A stretch of 11,563 nucleotides of DNA, from assembly GCA_018398765.1 (NCBI GenBank), contig JAHBMJ010003322.1, positions 1 to 11,563 on the forward strand, in the 5' to 3' direction. The translations under genes were made by a program, and so were the position numbers. The notes under the pieces are model-generated. The model had not been told where the DNA came from, did no database searches, and saw only the letters and a list, made by a program, of their open reading frames with translations. The stretch comes from Chromera velia. Its lineage: Eukaryota; Sar; Chromeraceae. Shown in pieces: positions 1 through 8,306 of this stretch. Numbering within the stretch: position 1 is the first letter of the stretch; the number at the start of each line of letters is the position of its first letter.

Positions 1-80
1 TTTTTTCCACGCCCTTCCCACCCGATCTTTTCACGCATGTTGGCAGCGATCTGCAGCTCGTTGCTTGGTTTCTTTGGCTG
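1..80 (-). CDS. Possible partial exon at left edge (uncertain strand)
   Basis: On the minus strand a pyrimidine-rich stretch ends in CCCAG at 85-81, and the frame beginning at 80 is open to the window edge. It gives 26 residues, with the core NELQIAANMREKIGWEG, a charged mix that looks more like protein than noise. The same frame is open back to a stop near 168, so the acceptor is not forced; an ATG lies at 38-36. The plus strand is also open without a start, from the edge to a TAA at 243-245, so the strand is not settled. I do not recognise the product. The GMR/KIGW-like spacing faintly recalls a G-patch, but the glycines do not line up. Confidence 0.2.
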
Positions 81-130
81 CTGGGAGCGCCGGTGCAGAC
101 CAGAGTCATTGAAAGAAGTGAAGCAATAAA

Positions 131-147
131 TTGTGCGGGACGCACAA
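131..147. repeat. Short hairpin TTGTGCG-GGA-CGCACAA
   Basis: A perfect 7-bp inverted repeat with a 3-nt loop. TTGTGCGGG is repeated directly a few bases downstream. The role is unknown, and the hairpin may be part of a degraded repeat. Confidence 0.4.
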
Positions 148-435
148 TCTTGTGCGGGGTGTGGTTGTTACGGACCTTTGGACCTAGGCTTGATTTGGTC
201 CTTAGAGTAATACAGAGAATTAATAGCATTAAATACACACTGTAATACAAAGGCATGCACGTCTGTATCTCAGCCTTTGCAATACAGATTGATTGAGCCT
301 GTTAGAAGGACCGAGTCTTTCCTGATCGATAGGGAAGGCTCTTGTGTGTCTGACAGATTCTCTGTATGTAGAACTTATGGGTGAGTTGATTCCTAAGTTC
401 TAGAGAGCTTAAACTAGAACACCGTGCTTTGCCCC

Positions 436-739
436 CATCTATGAGTTGGCAAGCTATTTAAAATAGTAAAAATAGTTGAAAAAATAGGAAAAATAGTTCA
501 AATAGTTACTATTTTTACTATTTGCTACGTCACAAATTAAAATAGTTAGAAAATAGTTAGCTATTTGTACTATTTTAATAGTAAAATAGTGCTATTTTAC
601 TATTAAAATAGTAAAAATAGCTAACTATTATGAACTATTTTACTATTCGCTATTTTACTATTCGACATAGCGAATAGTAAAAATAGTCACTATTTTTACT
701 ATTTTCACTATTTTGACATAGCAAGCCAACTCATAGATG
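436..739. mobile_element. Foldback / MITE-like element, near-palindromic
   Basis: The ends are 22-bp terminal inverted repeats at 436-457 and 718-739. The first 15 bases (CATCTATGAGTTGGC) match perfectly, followed by a two-base mismatch and then GCTAT. The interior is very AT-rich and made of variants of AAATAGT on the left arm and ACTATTT on the right. By eye the arms pair along nearly their whole length, about 150 nt each, around a centre near 590 (TAAAATAG-TG-CTATTTTA). There is no coding frame, so if mobile it would be non-autonomous. I cannot identify a clear target-site duplication: the left flank ends in a run of C and the right flank starts CCGCTC. The superfamily therefore stays open. 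Confidence 0.75.
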
Positions 740-1251
740 CCGCTCGCCACCGGGCCTGCTATGCCTCCTTTTCTAGAGTTTTGACTCCAGACTTAGAACA
801 GTTAGTTTTCTACATGAAACACAACTAGAAACAGCAGTCTAGGGCTTTACCTTCTGAAAATTTTACCAGTGACAAAAGCACCGAAAACATTAAAAAAAAA
901 AAAAATTGGGGGTGGGTTCCGTTTTACGGTACTTATACAGTTGTCGGTGATTAACAACCCTGTCACTAGACTGAGGCTAGGACTGAGGTCAACCATCATG
1001 TAATCACAGCATCGGTCAGTAGACGTACGTTAAATGCACCGGTTAGGAAGATTAACAACATGTTAGCAACTGTGATATATAGATATTGGCATCATCTTGC
1101 ATCTAAATGCTAGTCATGCTGTGATTCAGCCTGTGAACCAGCTAGTAACCAATATAGGTTTAATATGTTAATTAGTCATCTTACTTAGTCATTCTGTGAA
1201 CTTGAAGATGTTATCTAGGATGTTATCAAGTTATACAAGTAGAAGCTACAA
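740..1251. other. Gene-free AT-rich stretch
   Basis: No open frame of note. The stretch holds a poly-A run followed by a G-rich patch (about 891-915), and short degraded duplications such as GATGTTATCTA/GATGTTATCAA near 1207-1229 and two TAGTCATnCTGTGA-like segments near 1110-1200. It looks like old repeat debris. Confidence 0.5.
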
Positions 1252-1370
1252 TGTCAGTCACTAGGCGACGCACAGTGGTAAAAAAAAAAAATCTGAAAAC
1301 GTTTCTTCTTTTTTTTTTATTTATTTAAAATTTTATTGTATATGTAAAAAAAAATAAAGGTTAATAAATG

Positions 1371-1477
1371 ACTAGCTTCAACTAGAGTTTGAATCATATT
1401 TAGGATCCCAATTTCACTTTTAGCTTGGTAGATGCTTAAAAGGATTGACCAAAACTAGCTTCGACTAGAGCTTTGAA
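1371..1477 (+). repeat. Direct repeat pair ACTAGCTTC(A/G)ACTAGAG
   Basis: Two copies of a 23-24-bp sequence at 1371-1393 and 1454-1477 differ by one substitution in ACTAGCTTCRACTAGAG and by a small change before TTTGAA. The start-to-start spacing is 83 bp. They lie inside the inverted-repeat-bounded segment. Confidence 0.65.
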
Positions 1478-1876
1478 ATATATATCATCCTAGATATCGT
1501 CAAAGAGCCAGTCAAAGAACTTCTCCTCTGTCTGCTCTTCTGTCTGTATCCATGCATCCATCCTTCTTGTCACTCTTTACATAAGACAAAAGAGAGCCCC
1601 CTTTTCCTTTTGCTCGCCTGCTTGCCTTCGTCCTGTAATCCCTTTTTGCGATGGTCACTACGTGCAGTGCCATACACGCAGACTTCATTCATTTTTCAAT
1701 TACTAGCATGAATGGTGAAATGACGGACCGGGTCACTCCCTCTGTCTCTCTCGTCTCTCACACTTAGTTGGTCTATCATCTAGTCCATCACCCGGCATCC
1801 CTGGTGACAGTGCAGTTGAACAAGGGAAAAAAGATCGGTTGGTCCGTGTTCAACAAAGTTGATGATGGAATGGTGA

Positions 1877-2056
1877 AGACACTAGTAGAGACACTAGTAG
1901 AGACAAACGTACAATAACAACTAGGACTAGAACTAGGGTTGAAACTAGGGTTGAAAGATGTTTAAAACTTTGAGTTGAGTAATAAGTTTACGAGGAAATT
2001 AGTTTAAAAGTACTTCTAAAAGGTGCTCCTCTAGGTGCTCCTAGAGGTGCTCTAGG
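1877..2056 (+). repeat. Three separate 12-bp-period tandem arrays
   Basis: AGACACTAGTAG occurs twice at 1877-1900. AACTAGGGTTGA occurs twice at 1931-1954. AGGTGCTC-based 12-mers occur three times at 2021-2056, with phases at 2021, 2033 and 2045. The units differ in sequence, but all have a 12-bp period and most contain CTAG. All lie near the right end of the inverted-repeat-bounded segment. Confidence 0.7.
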
Positions 2057-2140
2057 AAATCCTTCGTAGAAAAAAAGAAAAAAAAAAATCTGGAAAGGTC
2101 TTTTTTTTTTTTTACCACTATGCGTCGCCTAGACTGACCA

Positions 2141-3055
2141 TCTTCTACCGATAGAACTCTGCAGCACTCTTAGTTTAGTGATATAGCTAGCAGCAAGACT
2201 GAACATAAAATCTTATATATATTAAAGAAAATCTTTTCGTATAGGCCTTCAAACTATAATTTTAAACTAAGTCTTTAAATAATTATTGCATGCATGGTAT
2301 TTTTAGACATATACGATGTAGTAAAGTTTGTCGAGGCCCAAGCTGAGGCAATTTGTGCATATTTGATTACACAGCAATCAAACTGTGTGATTTAAATATG
2401 CAACTTAATGCTCAATTTAGGGAACCAAAAGCCTGGCAAAAGGGGAGACGATAATGAAAAAACCAGTGAACCTCAGACATGATCGAGACAACCTACACAT
2501 AACCTTTGGTATGACCGTCCTCGTTCCCGGCTTTTTTCATGCTACCATCTTATGTCTTTAGCTCAAAGGAATAATTCTGCACCAAAATAGAACCAAACTG
2601 TAAAACCCCGTCTTACCGATCTCCTTTTAGTATACCTGACTCCACCTAGGGTTTGGCATTAATCAATCAATCAATCAACATAATCAAGTTAAACTTAAGA
2701 CCAAGGGTCAACAGCGTAACGCATTACTGTCTGCAGAAAGGAAGTCCTCCAACAAACGTAGCACACACGGATCCTTCAGTTTATGCCAGGAAGCTAGAAT
2801 TAAACAAAGTCTCAAAACAGCAAAGACTTACATTTTCCAACATATGCAAGCGCATGCAAATGTATTAGCGGTGTCTTTTCTTTTTTTAAGGCTTTCCTTC
2901 TGACCCCCTATTTCAATGCATACATGGTCGTTTTTGATTTGAAGGGTTCAATCTTTCTTTCAATCCACACTGACATTTCACTTTTTTGTGTAAGTGTAAC
3001 TTGATCAGCTGTTTTTCCGATCAATCCTTCCGATGATGTTTTTCTTTTATACGAT
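2141..3055. other. Gene-free stretch, AT-rich
   Basis: I see no gene. The longest frame here (2653-2868) starts at TTG and has no recognisable content. There is a small (ATCA)n microsatellite at about 2659-2678. Nothing else stands out. Confidence 0.5.
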
Positions 3056-3077
3056 CATTCATTCATTCATTCATTTA
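3055..3077 (+). repeat. (CATT)n microsatellite
   Basis: About five tandem CATT units, with a degenerate last unit (TATT). Confidence 0.8.
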
Positions 3078-3107
3078 TTCGCTCGATCAACTCGTAATGC
3101 TTGAGCC

Positions 3108-3380
3108 TTATTTCCCCCACTTCTCTCTCCGTATTCCTTCCTCTTCTTCTTTCCTTCTTTTCTTCCTCCCTCCCTTTATACCCTCCTCCTCTTCTTCCTC
3201 CGGCCTCTCGTCTCCTCTCGTCTCGCCTCCTGTCTTTTCATAATCTCATCCAGCCAAATCTCATTGAATTTCTCCCACCCCCTCGCTTCATTCTCTCCGC
3301 CTCCTTTCGTTTTGTCTGCACTTGTCCTGTCTGTCTGCAGTGGTGCGACTCTCTCTCTCTCTCTTTCTTTCTCTCTCTCT
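3108..3380. repeat. Long C/T-rich (polypurine on minus) tract
   Basis: Almost continuous pyrimidine on the plus strand, with CTCTCT, CTTCTTCTT and CCTCCC variants, broken by a mixed stretch around 3240-3345. A 113-residue frame across it begins at TTG and reads as low-complexity Leu/Ser/Pro, so it is not a credible gene. It lies roughly 340-610 bp beyond the stop of the minus-strand protease gene. A similar tract follows the minus-strand frame at the right edge of the window. Confidence 0.6.
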
Positions 3381-3621
3381 CACACCTAAAAAAGGCTCCC
3401 AGGCCCTCCAAGGACTTTCAGATCGACCCCTTTTGGAACTAAAAAGTTAACATACCCAAAGGCTGCGTAATTAACTGGAAGGAACATCAAAAAAGTCAGT
3501 CAGGTTCGATCGCGTTCCCGTTCACACCGGTGAGGACTTCAACCTTTGTAGAAGTATTATTAGTTAAAGTAAAGAAAACCAATTATTGTAAAGGTCTATC
3601 TTTAACAATCTGCCTTGCATG

Positions 3622-3695
3622 TCGTGACTTGCCGAACGCTAGACGCCTATTATGGGCCGATGGCGATGGCGTATGATGATGATGATGATGATGAA
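3622..3695 (+). repeat. Dispersed repeat, copy 1, ending in (ATG)n
   Basis: Contains GCCGAACGCTAGACGCCT, GGGCC, then GATGGCGATGG and a run of about seven ATG/GAT units. The same order of blocks recurs at 10199-10262, with substitutions and small indels. It sits just beyond the stop codon of the protease gene, so it may be part of that gene's 3' untranslated region. Confidence 0.6.
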
Positions 3696-3722
3696 TTACA
3701 TCAGTGTATATGTTTCTATTCA

Positions 3723-6700
3723 TCACAATGAAAATGAGGGTCGAGACACCTTCCGGGGGCCTTTTGCCCGCAATGGGATTGCGGGCCATGCCGCGACTGG
3801 AACTCGCGACAGGGGGTTGTCAAGTGATTCAAAAGGGCTACGTGCTGTCGTTTGGCCCTCCAGGCCACCAAGTATGTCCCTCAGAGGCTGATCCTCTTCC
3901 CCACTTCGTGTGGGCCCCTTTCCCCCGCGTTCGGATTCTTGCAAGGGCACCCCCCCTTCTGGTGAAAACACTGAGTCGGATGACGATCTCGATTCAGGCG
4001 TCTGGAAGGATGGATAGGATAGGATAGACTGTATCGACGCGCTGTTGAGGCCTTCAGAAGACTGCGACCCTTCGCTGACAGACAGCACTCTTACTGGAGG
4101 GGGTCTAAAGACAGCTACACATTCCTCTTCAGGACGACCATCCTCTTCATCCCCATCAGGGTTGACAGGGGTGTTTGCAGGGGAGACAGGAGGGGCCTGT
4201 AACGATTCCCCTTCTTCGTTCTCCAGCTGGAGCCCCACAGTCAAACCACATTTTCGCTCGGGATGACAGCACGCTGCAACTGCCTGGGATGCAAGGGCAG
4301 ACACGTGCACGTGAGAGTTGCCATCTGAGTGTGCTCCCGCTTTGGTTCTGCGCTCTCGGGAAATCAGAGACGCCCCCCCCCCTCCGACTGTCGAAGAACC
4401 CCCACCGCCTGTGGGGGCATCGACCGCTGCCCGAGTGGAGGAGAGTCGGAGGCTCGAGGCGAACCTCCGTAGGACCCCCTGCAATAATTTGGAACACTCA
4501 CAGACAAAGGAGGGGTAAATCGATAAATGGATGAATGGATGAGCAGTTGGGTGGATGGAAGGAACGAAGAACGGAGAGAAAAAGGCAGCACATAGGCTCT
4601 GTGGTAAGATGGACTCTTCTTCCCGATATAGCCCGTGCAGATATTTTAAATGTTGCCCGATATTGTAATATTGCCGAAAAACGCTCGATCGATCGATGGC
4701 CCTTACAGAAAAACTTTGCACGGAAAGAAAATCGAGGCAAATGGAAGGGGGAAAAGCAAGGCACCAAAGAGAGATGAATAGAAGGAAAGGCAGCCAGCCT
4801 CTTGGAGGAGCAAACTGAGAGAGATCTGAAGTCACGTCAAAAGAAAAAAGCGAAAAGGACGACAGCTAGACAGCACAACACAAAAACTGTAAGTAGAAAG
4901 TCCCCTCAACTGACTGACTTTCATAAAAGGCGTGTTTATGGCAGAGAGGCCGCTTTGGGACGCCAACAATACATGTCGGTGGAGGAACTCAACAAAGTCC
5001 ACTGCAAGCACGCGCCCCCCCTCAGTCGTCATAGACCACACCAGCGTTTCTGTTCCTCTTGTTGCTGAATTTTCCCCCGTTTCCCCCTTTTCCATTTTTG
5101 GTACGAATGCCCTCCTAAGATCGTTCAACGTCTCTACTTTATGTCCATTCACTTCGCCAACCACCACCGCGAGGCTGCGGTCGAGACCCAAAGCCTCCGG
5201 GGCATACCCCTGGCCGTGCATCGACAAAGCCACCACTTTAGGCTTGTCCCATCTGTCTGCCTCAAAATACTCAGACAAGTCGGGAAACTGCTTCTTCCAC
5301 GACTCGTCAACATGATTCATCGTCAAAGACATAAACACCAAATCCGCAAACGCCTCAAATTGCACACCCTCAAAATGTGCCTCGTAGACTCTCGCAATGG
5401 CCCTGGAGGACAGGGCACTCCACTGAACTTCGGGCTGCTGCTGTTCTGCGCCCCCTCCCCCTCTTTTCACGGTTGTTTCTCCTGGAATGCTTCTGAGGTT
5501 CACTTTGTGCGTTTGAAATCCTCTGGAAGGATCGCAGGTGGTGATGACTGCAGGTTCTGTGAGGTCTTCTGTGAAGAACAGAAGGTCGGACACTTTCGCA
5601 GACCCCCTGAGAAACTTATCGTCTCTCCCCTGACCATAGGAGTTCAGACTCACCCCCCTGACGGAGACTAGGAAAGAGCCAGGAAGAACGGGGGGGTCTG
5701 CAGAGTGGAGGACTGAGATCGGGTGAATGCGAGAAATCATAACACCCCCTTTTCCTCTACAGAGAGCGGCGGCACCGCTCTCGACATTCGTGGTCAATAG
5801 AGGAGCTACACTTGGCAGCTGAGTGTCGACTTCCCCTTCTCCCTCCTCTCCCTTTTCTGCCGTCTCTTCTGAAGCGAAGAGGAAGAGGGCGCCTGACTGA
5901 TCGTCTGTGGGAATTAATTCAGCGCCTAGGGGAGGAAGTCGGAGGAGGAAATGGGACTCGGTTAGCTGAAGAGAAAGCGAATCAGATTCTGTACCCGATC
6001 CTCGGTCCCCTCCTCCCCCCTCTCCTGCTCCTTCTCCCTTTTCTTTTTCTCTCTCTCTCTCATCAACGACGAATGTCTCTTTGCCCTCCGCTCCCTCAGT
6101 CCCGAAGAAATTTAGTGAAGAAGAAGAAACAGAGACGGCGGGGGAATTGGAGGAAGAGGTCAGGGCAGAGGGGGCGCTCTGAGGAGAGTCTTCACTCAAA
6201 TCAGGAACAAGAACACCCTTCCCTTCTCTTTTCTTGCTCAGCCTCCGTCCCCGCTCTCTACTGCCCGACCCTGCTTCTCCGTCTCCACTCACAACAGCTG
6301 GATTGGGGTCTTCATCCTCTTTCTTCTTCTTCTGCTGCTGCTGCTGCTGTGTGGACACATGACTGAGCCCACCGGATCGGCGAGCTGCTGCTTTCTTGTA
6401 TGCGTTGTAGAGTTGTTTCACTCTCCAGATGGGGACCGCGTAGTTGACGTTCTCGGCGTCCTTCTGAGTGGAGACCGCGAAGTTGATGCCCACAACGAGC
6501 TCAGGAGCCCTCAGGAGCACCAGGGGACCTCCCGAGCTGCCTGGGCTTATGGGTGCTGTCGACTGGATGGCGATGTTCTCGTCCTCGAACTCGACGTGCT
6601 CGGTACCGGAGATGACGCCCGTGCCAACCTTCACGTTATCCATCCCGAGAGGAAAACCGACGGTGATCACCTCCTCTCCTGCAGAGCAGCAGTGCAAAAA

Positions 6701-6835
6701 GGAGAGAGGAAGGAGGGACAGCCTGCTGTCAACAGAACTATACCTTCGAAGAACATAAAATCCATCACAAACAGACAGCATTCTCCACAGAACACACCGA
6801 CGCACAGGCAGGCAGGCAGGCAGACGGGCAGGCAG

Positions 6836-6890
<55 letters not shown>

Positions 6891-7884
6891 AGAGAGAGGG
6901 AGAGAGACAAATTCTGTAGGGGAATTCCATTCAGCCACTCTTTGAATAATTCCAAGCACCCATGCACAGATCCATGCAGTCATCACTCCTCTTGTTCTGT
7001 ATCGATTAACTCCCTCCCTTCACTCCAATTTTCAATTACACCCTGCATTCCCTTGCCTTATTTTTTGCCCGCACAAGCCTGTGTATTGGGTTTTCCTTTC
7101 TTCAAATGTCTCCATCTGCAGATCTCTATACACGCGTGCATCTTTGTCCCGGTCGTTCAGCCCCCCTTCTTTTTTTTGCATGCATTTCTTCTTCCTTACT
7201 CTTTTCGTGCTTTCACTTCCCTCATTGATGTGCTCCTTTCTCTGCTTCTTGCCTGCGCTATCTTTGGCGACATGAGAACAGTTCCTTCCGTTTCGGACAT
7301 TCGATCTCTGTCAGCTCTGCGAGTCCTCTCCCTCCACCAGGGTAGAACTCCAGTCTCAATGAGTGAGTCCGAGGTCCCCCTACATTTCCTTCCACCCAAA
7401 GTCTGACTGACTGACCGAAATTGGGAGGGACCGCAGCCATGTTGAGGGAACGGATCGTTGCACCTGCTTTTTGGACCGCCTGGTGGAATTTCTCCGGTTG
7501 GTCGATCTGGAGTAGCGCCACGTCTGTCTGGGGGCTCACGGCGATCACGTGGGCCTCAAAAGGCTGCTTTCCAAGTTCAGGCACGGAAAGCGACAGACTG
7601 AGGGCATCCGACACCACGTGTGCACAAGTAACCAACAAGGGGGGAGATAACTGAATAAAGAAACCTGTTCCAACACCAGGAGAGAGGGGGGTAGTGTCGA
7701 ATGGGTTCAACCAGTTGAATTCCATATCCACTGCCGTGAGACGGGCAACAGTAGTTGCAAGAAAGTTCAGGTGTTTGGATCCATCCGTCTGTGCAGGTGC
7801 ATAGTCGGGTCGCTGAGGTACGCTCGAGGTTCCGACTGCAACAGCAGCAGCAAAGAATCCGAGGAGAGCTACGACTGAAAGCAT
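3723..7884 (-). CDS. Deg/HtrA-type serine protease with PDZ domains, signal peptide and long disordered tail (three exons)
   Basis: Spliced from exon 1 (7884-7416), exon 2 (6678-4919) and exon 3 (4478-3723), giving 994 residues and ending in TGA. The ATG at 7884 is chosen because it is the first ATG after an in-frame stop at 7926-7924 and opens a hydrophobic signal sequence (residues 1-18, MLSVVALLGF onward). The trypsin-like domain spans about 60-250. His89 lies in VTCAHVV, Asp121 in QTDVALLQID and Ser205 in SPGSSGGPL. The phase-1 join at residue 157 restores the family stretch EEVITVGFPLG. Then come a low-complexity linker with Q6K4 (267-276) and acidic segments to about 395, a degenerate PDZ (about 398-552), and a second domain (about 588-720) resembling the C-terminal domain of plant DEG9-like proteases (FADLVFMSLT, VVGEVNGHKVETL). 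Residues 744-994 are Ser/Pro/Gly/Glu-rich and probably disordered. Plant DEG9-type enzymes are nearer 600 residues. By family it should be an ATP-independent protease/chaperone. The signal peptide implies the secretory route, possibly onward to a complex plastid (inference). Confidence 0.85.
4375..4384. repeat. C homopolymer in exon 3
   Basis: A run of about 10 C on the plus strand. On the coding strand it is a G-run encoding part of a Gly4 stretch. It is a slippage-prone site, where an assembly or indel error would shift the frame of the C-terminal tail. Confidence 0.7.
4479..4918 (-). other. Intron 2 of the protease gene
   Basis: 440 nt, phase 0. The donor is ATGAAA|GTCAGTCAG and the acceptor is TTATTGCAG|GGGGTC. 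It joins residue Lys743 to Gly744. Without splicing, exon 2 would read on only to a stop at 4832. It contains a small (GATC)n run near 4686-4696. The acceptor choice rests on frame and consensus only, because the downstream exon has no conserved domain to check it. Confidence 0.65.
6322..6350. repeat. CTT/CTG trinucleotide repeat in coding sequence (polyQ-polyK)
   Basis: On the coding strand, six CAG-type codons are followed by four AAG/AAA-type codons, giving Q6K4 at residues 267-276 of the protease. It marks the start of the low-complexity linker. Confidence 0.85.
6679..7415 (-). other. Intron 1 of the protease gene
   Basis: 737 nt, phase 1. The donor is TTTCG|GTCAGTCAGTCAG and the acceptor is CTGCTCTGCAG|GAGAGG, behind a short pyrimidine stretch. 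The split codon gives Gly157. The join restores the beta-strand before the catalytic serine (NF-G-EEVITVGFPLG), which aligns with the VTVVGYPIGG-type motif of plant Deg proteases. This splice is therefore supported by homology as well as by consensus. Confidence 0.85.
6803..6903. repeat. Compound microsatellite (GGCA)n-(CT)n-(CA)n-(GA)n in intron 1
   Basis: GGCA/GGCAGGCA units at about 6806-6834 lead into (CT) about 14 units, (CA) about 11 units and (GA) about 6 units. The CT and GA blocks can pair across the CA block. It lies wholly in intron 1. Because it lacks stops, it creates the false frame extension of exon 2 up to 6967. Confidence 0.85.
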
Positions 7885-8163
7885 TGTGACAGAAGATACA
7901 AGCGGAGACGGCAGGCCCAAATCTCACAGCGCTTCGAAACTTACGCACCTCTTGAAAAGGCAAGCAGGCTCACGCGTCTTCTACTAATCCCCCGGTCTTT
8001 TCCAGTTTTGTCACTCGAACTACGTCCTTAATTTATTGAAGGCCTAGAATCCTCTGTTTATGATGTCTGACAGGTCACAGATGACAGTCCCTTTTCGTCT
8101 TTCACGTTTTTCCGGTTCCCTCAGCGGTATCTCAGCGGTATCGGGTCCGCGCATGGTCCGCGC

Positions 8164-8200
8164 GCATGCATGTCCGGCCAATGTGCATGTCTGCATGCAT
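8164..8200. promoter_or_regulatory. Cluster of GCATGC / TGCATGCA motifs
   Basis: GCATGCATG at 8164-8172, GTGCATGT at 8183-8190 and the palindrome TGCATGCA at 8192-8199 fall within 37 bp, roughly 100-135 bp upstream of the TATA-like box. GCATGC-type palindromes are known binding sites of some apicomplexan AP2 (ApiAP2) factors; use of the motif here is inferred. Single GCATGC copies also occur elsewhere in the window. Confidence 0.4.
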
Positions 8201-8298
8201 CAGCGCTTAATTAATGCGATGCTGCGACTGCCGCGCGCCGCGCGACCGCGGGGGCCTCGCGGGCGGAGACGGGATGCGGAAACATGCCCGATCTTGGA

Positions 8299-8306
8299 CT
8301 ATATAT
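8299..8306 (+). promoter_or_regulatory. TATA-like box of the transporter gene
   Basis: CTATATAT about 105 bp upstream of the ATG at 8411, followed by a pyrimidine-rich CACTCTCTCTCC. If it acts as a TATA box, transcription would start near 8330 with a leader of about 80 nt. Confidence 0.35.

Larger units (their letters stand above)
1252..2140. mobile_element. Non-coding segment bounded by long inverted repeats (putative non-autonomous transposon)
   Basis: The left end (1252-1291) and the reverse complement of the right end (2101-2140) share CAGTC, then CTAGGCGACGCA, one mismatch, AGTGGT and a run of 11-13 A. The left copy has two extra bases (CA) after GTCAGT. Inside each A-run is a short spacer and then a T-run, so each end could also fold on itself. 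The 890-bp interior has no supportable coding frame and carries direct and 12-bp tandem repeats. I see no convincing target-site duplication. The arrangement could instead be two copies of one small dispersed repeat that landed in opposite orientation, with the interior unrelated. Confidence 0.6.

Noticed and set aside
436-2140. CRISPR-like array from the AATAGT units or the 12-bp repeats
   Set aside because: The units are short, variable and contiguous, without spacers of constant length. The context is eukaryotic.
2653-2868. 71-codon plus frame
   Set aside because: The start codon is TTG, with AT-rich repeat sequence at the beginning and no recognisable motif.
3101-3442. 113-codon plus frame in the C/T tract
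   Set aside because: It starts at TTG. The Leu/Ser/Pro composition is fully explained by the pyrimidine-rich DNA.
5141-6366. Plus-strand frames of 176 and 184 codons antisense to exon 2
   Set aside because: They lie opposite well-supported Deg coding sequence and show no domain. Their composition mirrors the other strand.
4832-6967. 711-codon minus frame as one unspliced protein
   Set aside because: Its first ~96 codons read through intron microsatellites (Ser-Leu, Cys-Val and Arg-Glu runs), and its end runs into intron 2. Only 6678-4919 is coding by homology and splice sites.
6942-7406. 154-codon plus frame over intron 1
   Set aside because: It is low-complexity Phe/Leu/Ser/Cys from pyrimidine-rich DNA, antisense to the intron, with no motif.
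7258-7920. Longer protease N-terminus starting at 7920 and reading on to 7258
   Set aside because: The codon at 7920 is TTG, an unlikely start in a nuclear gene, and a stop lies two codons upstream. The first ATG is at 7884. Past 7416 the frame loses homology and runs into intron sequence.
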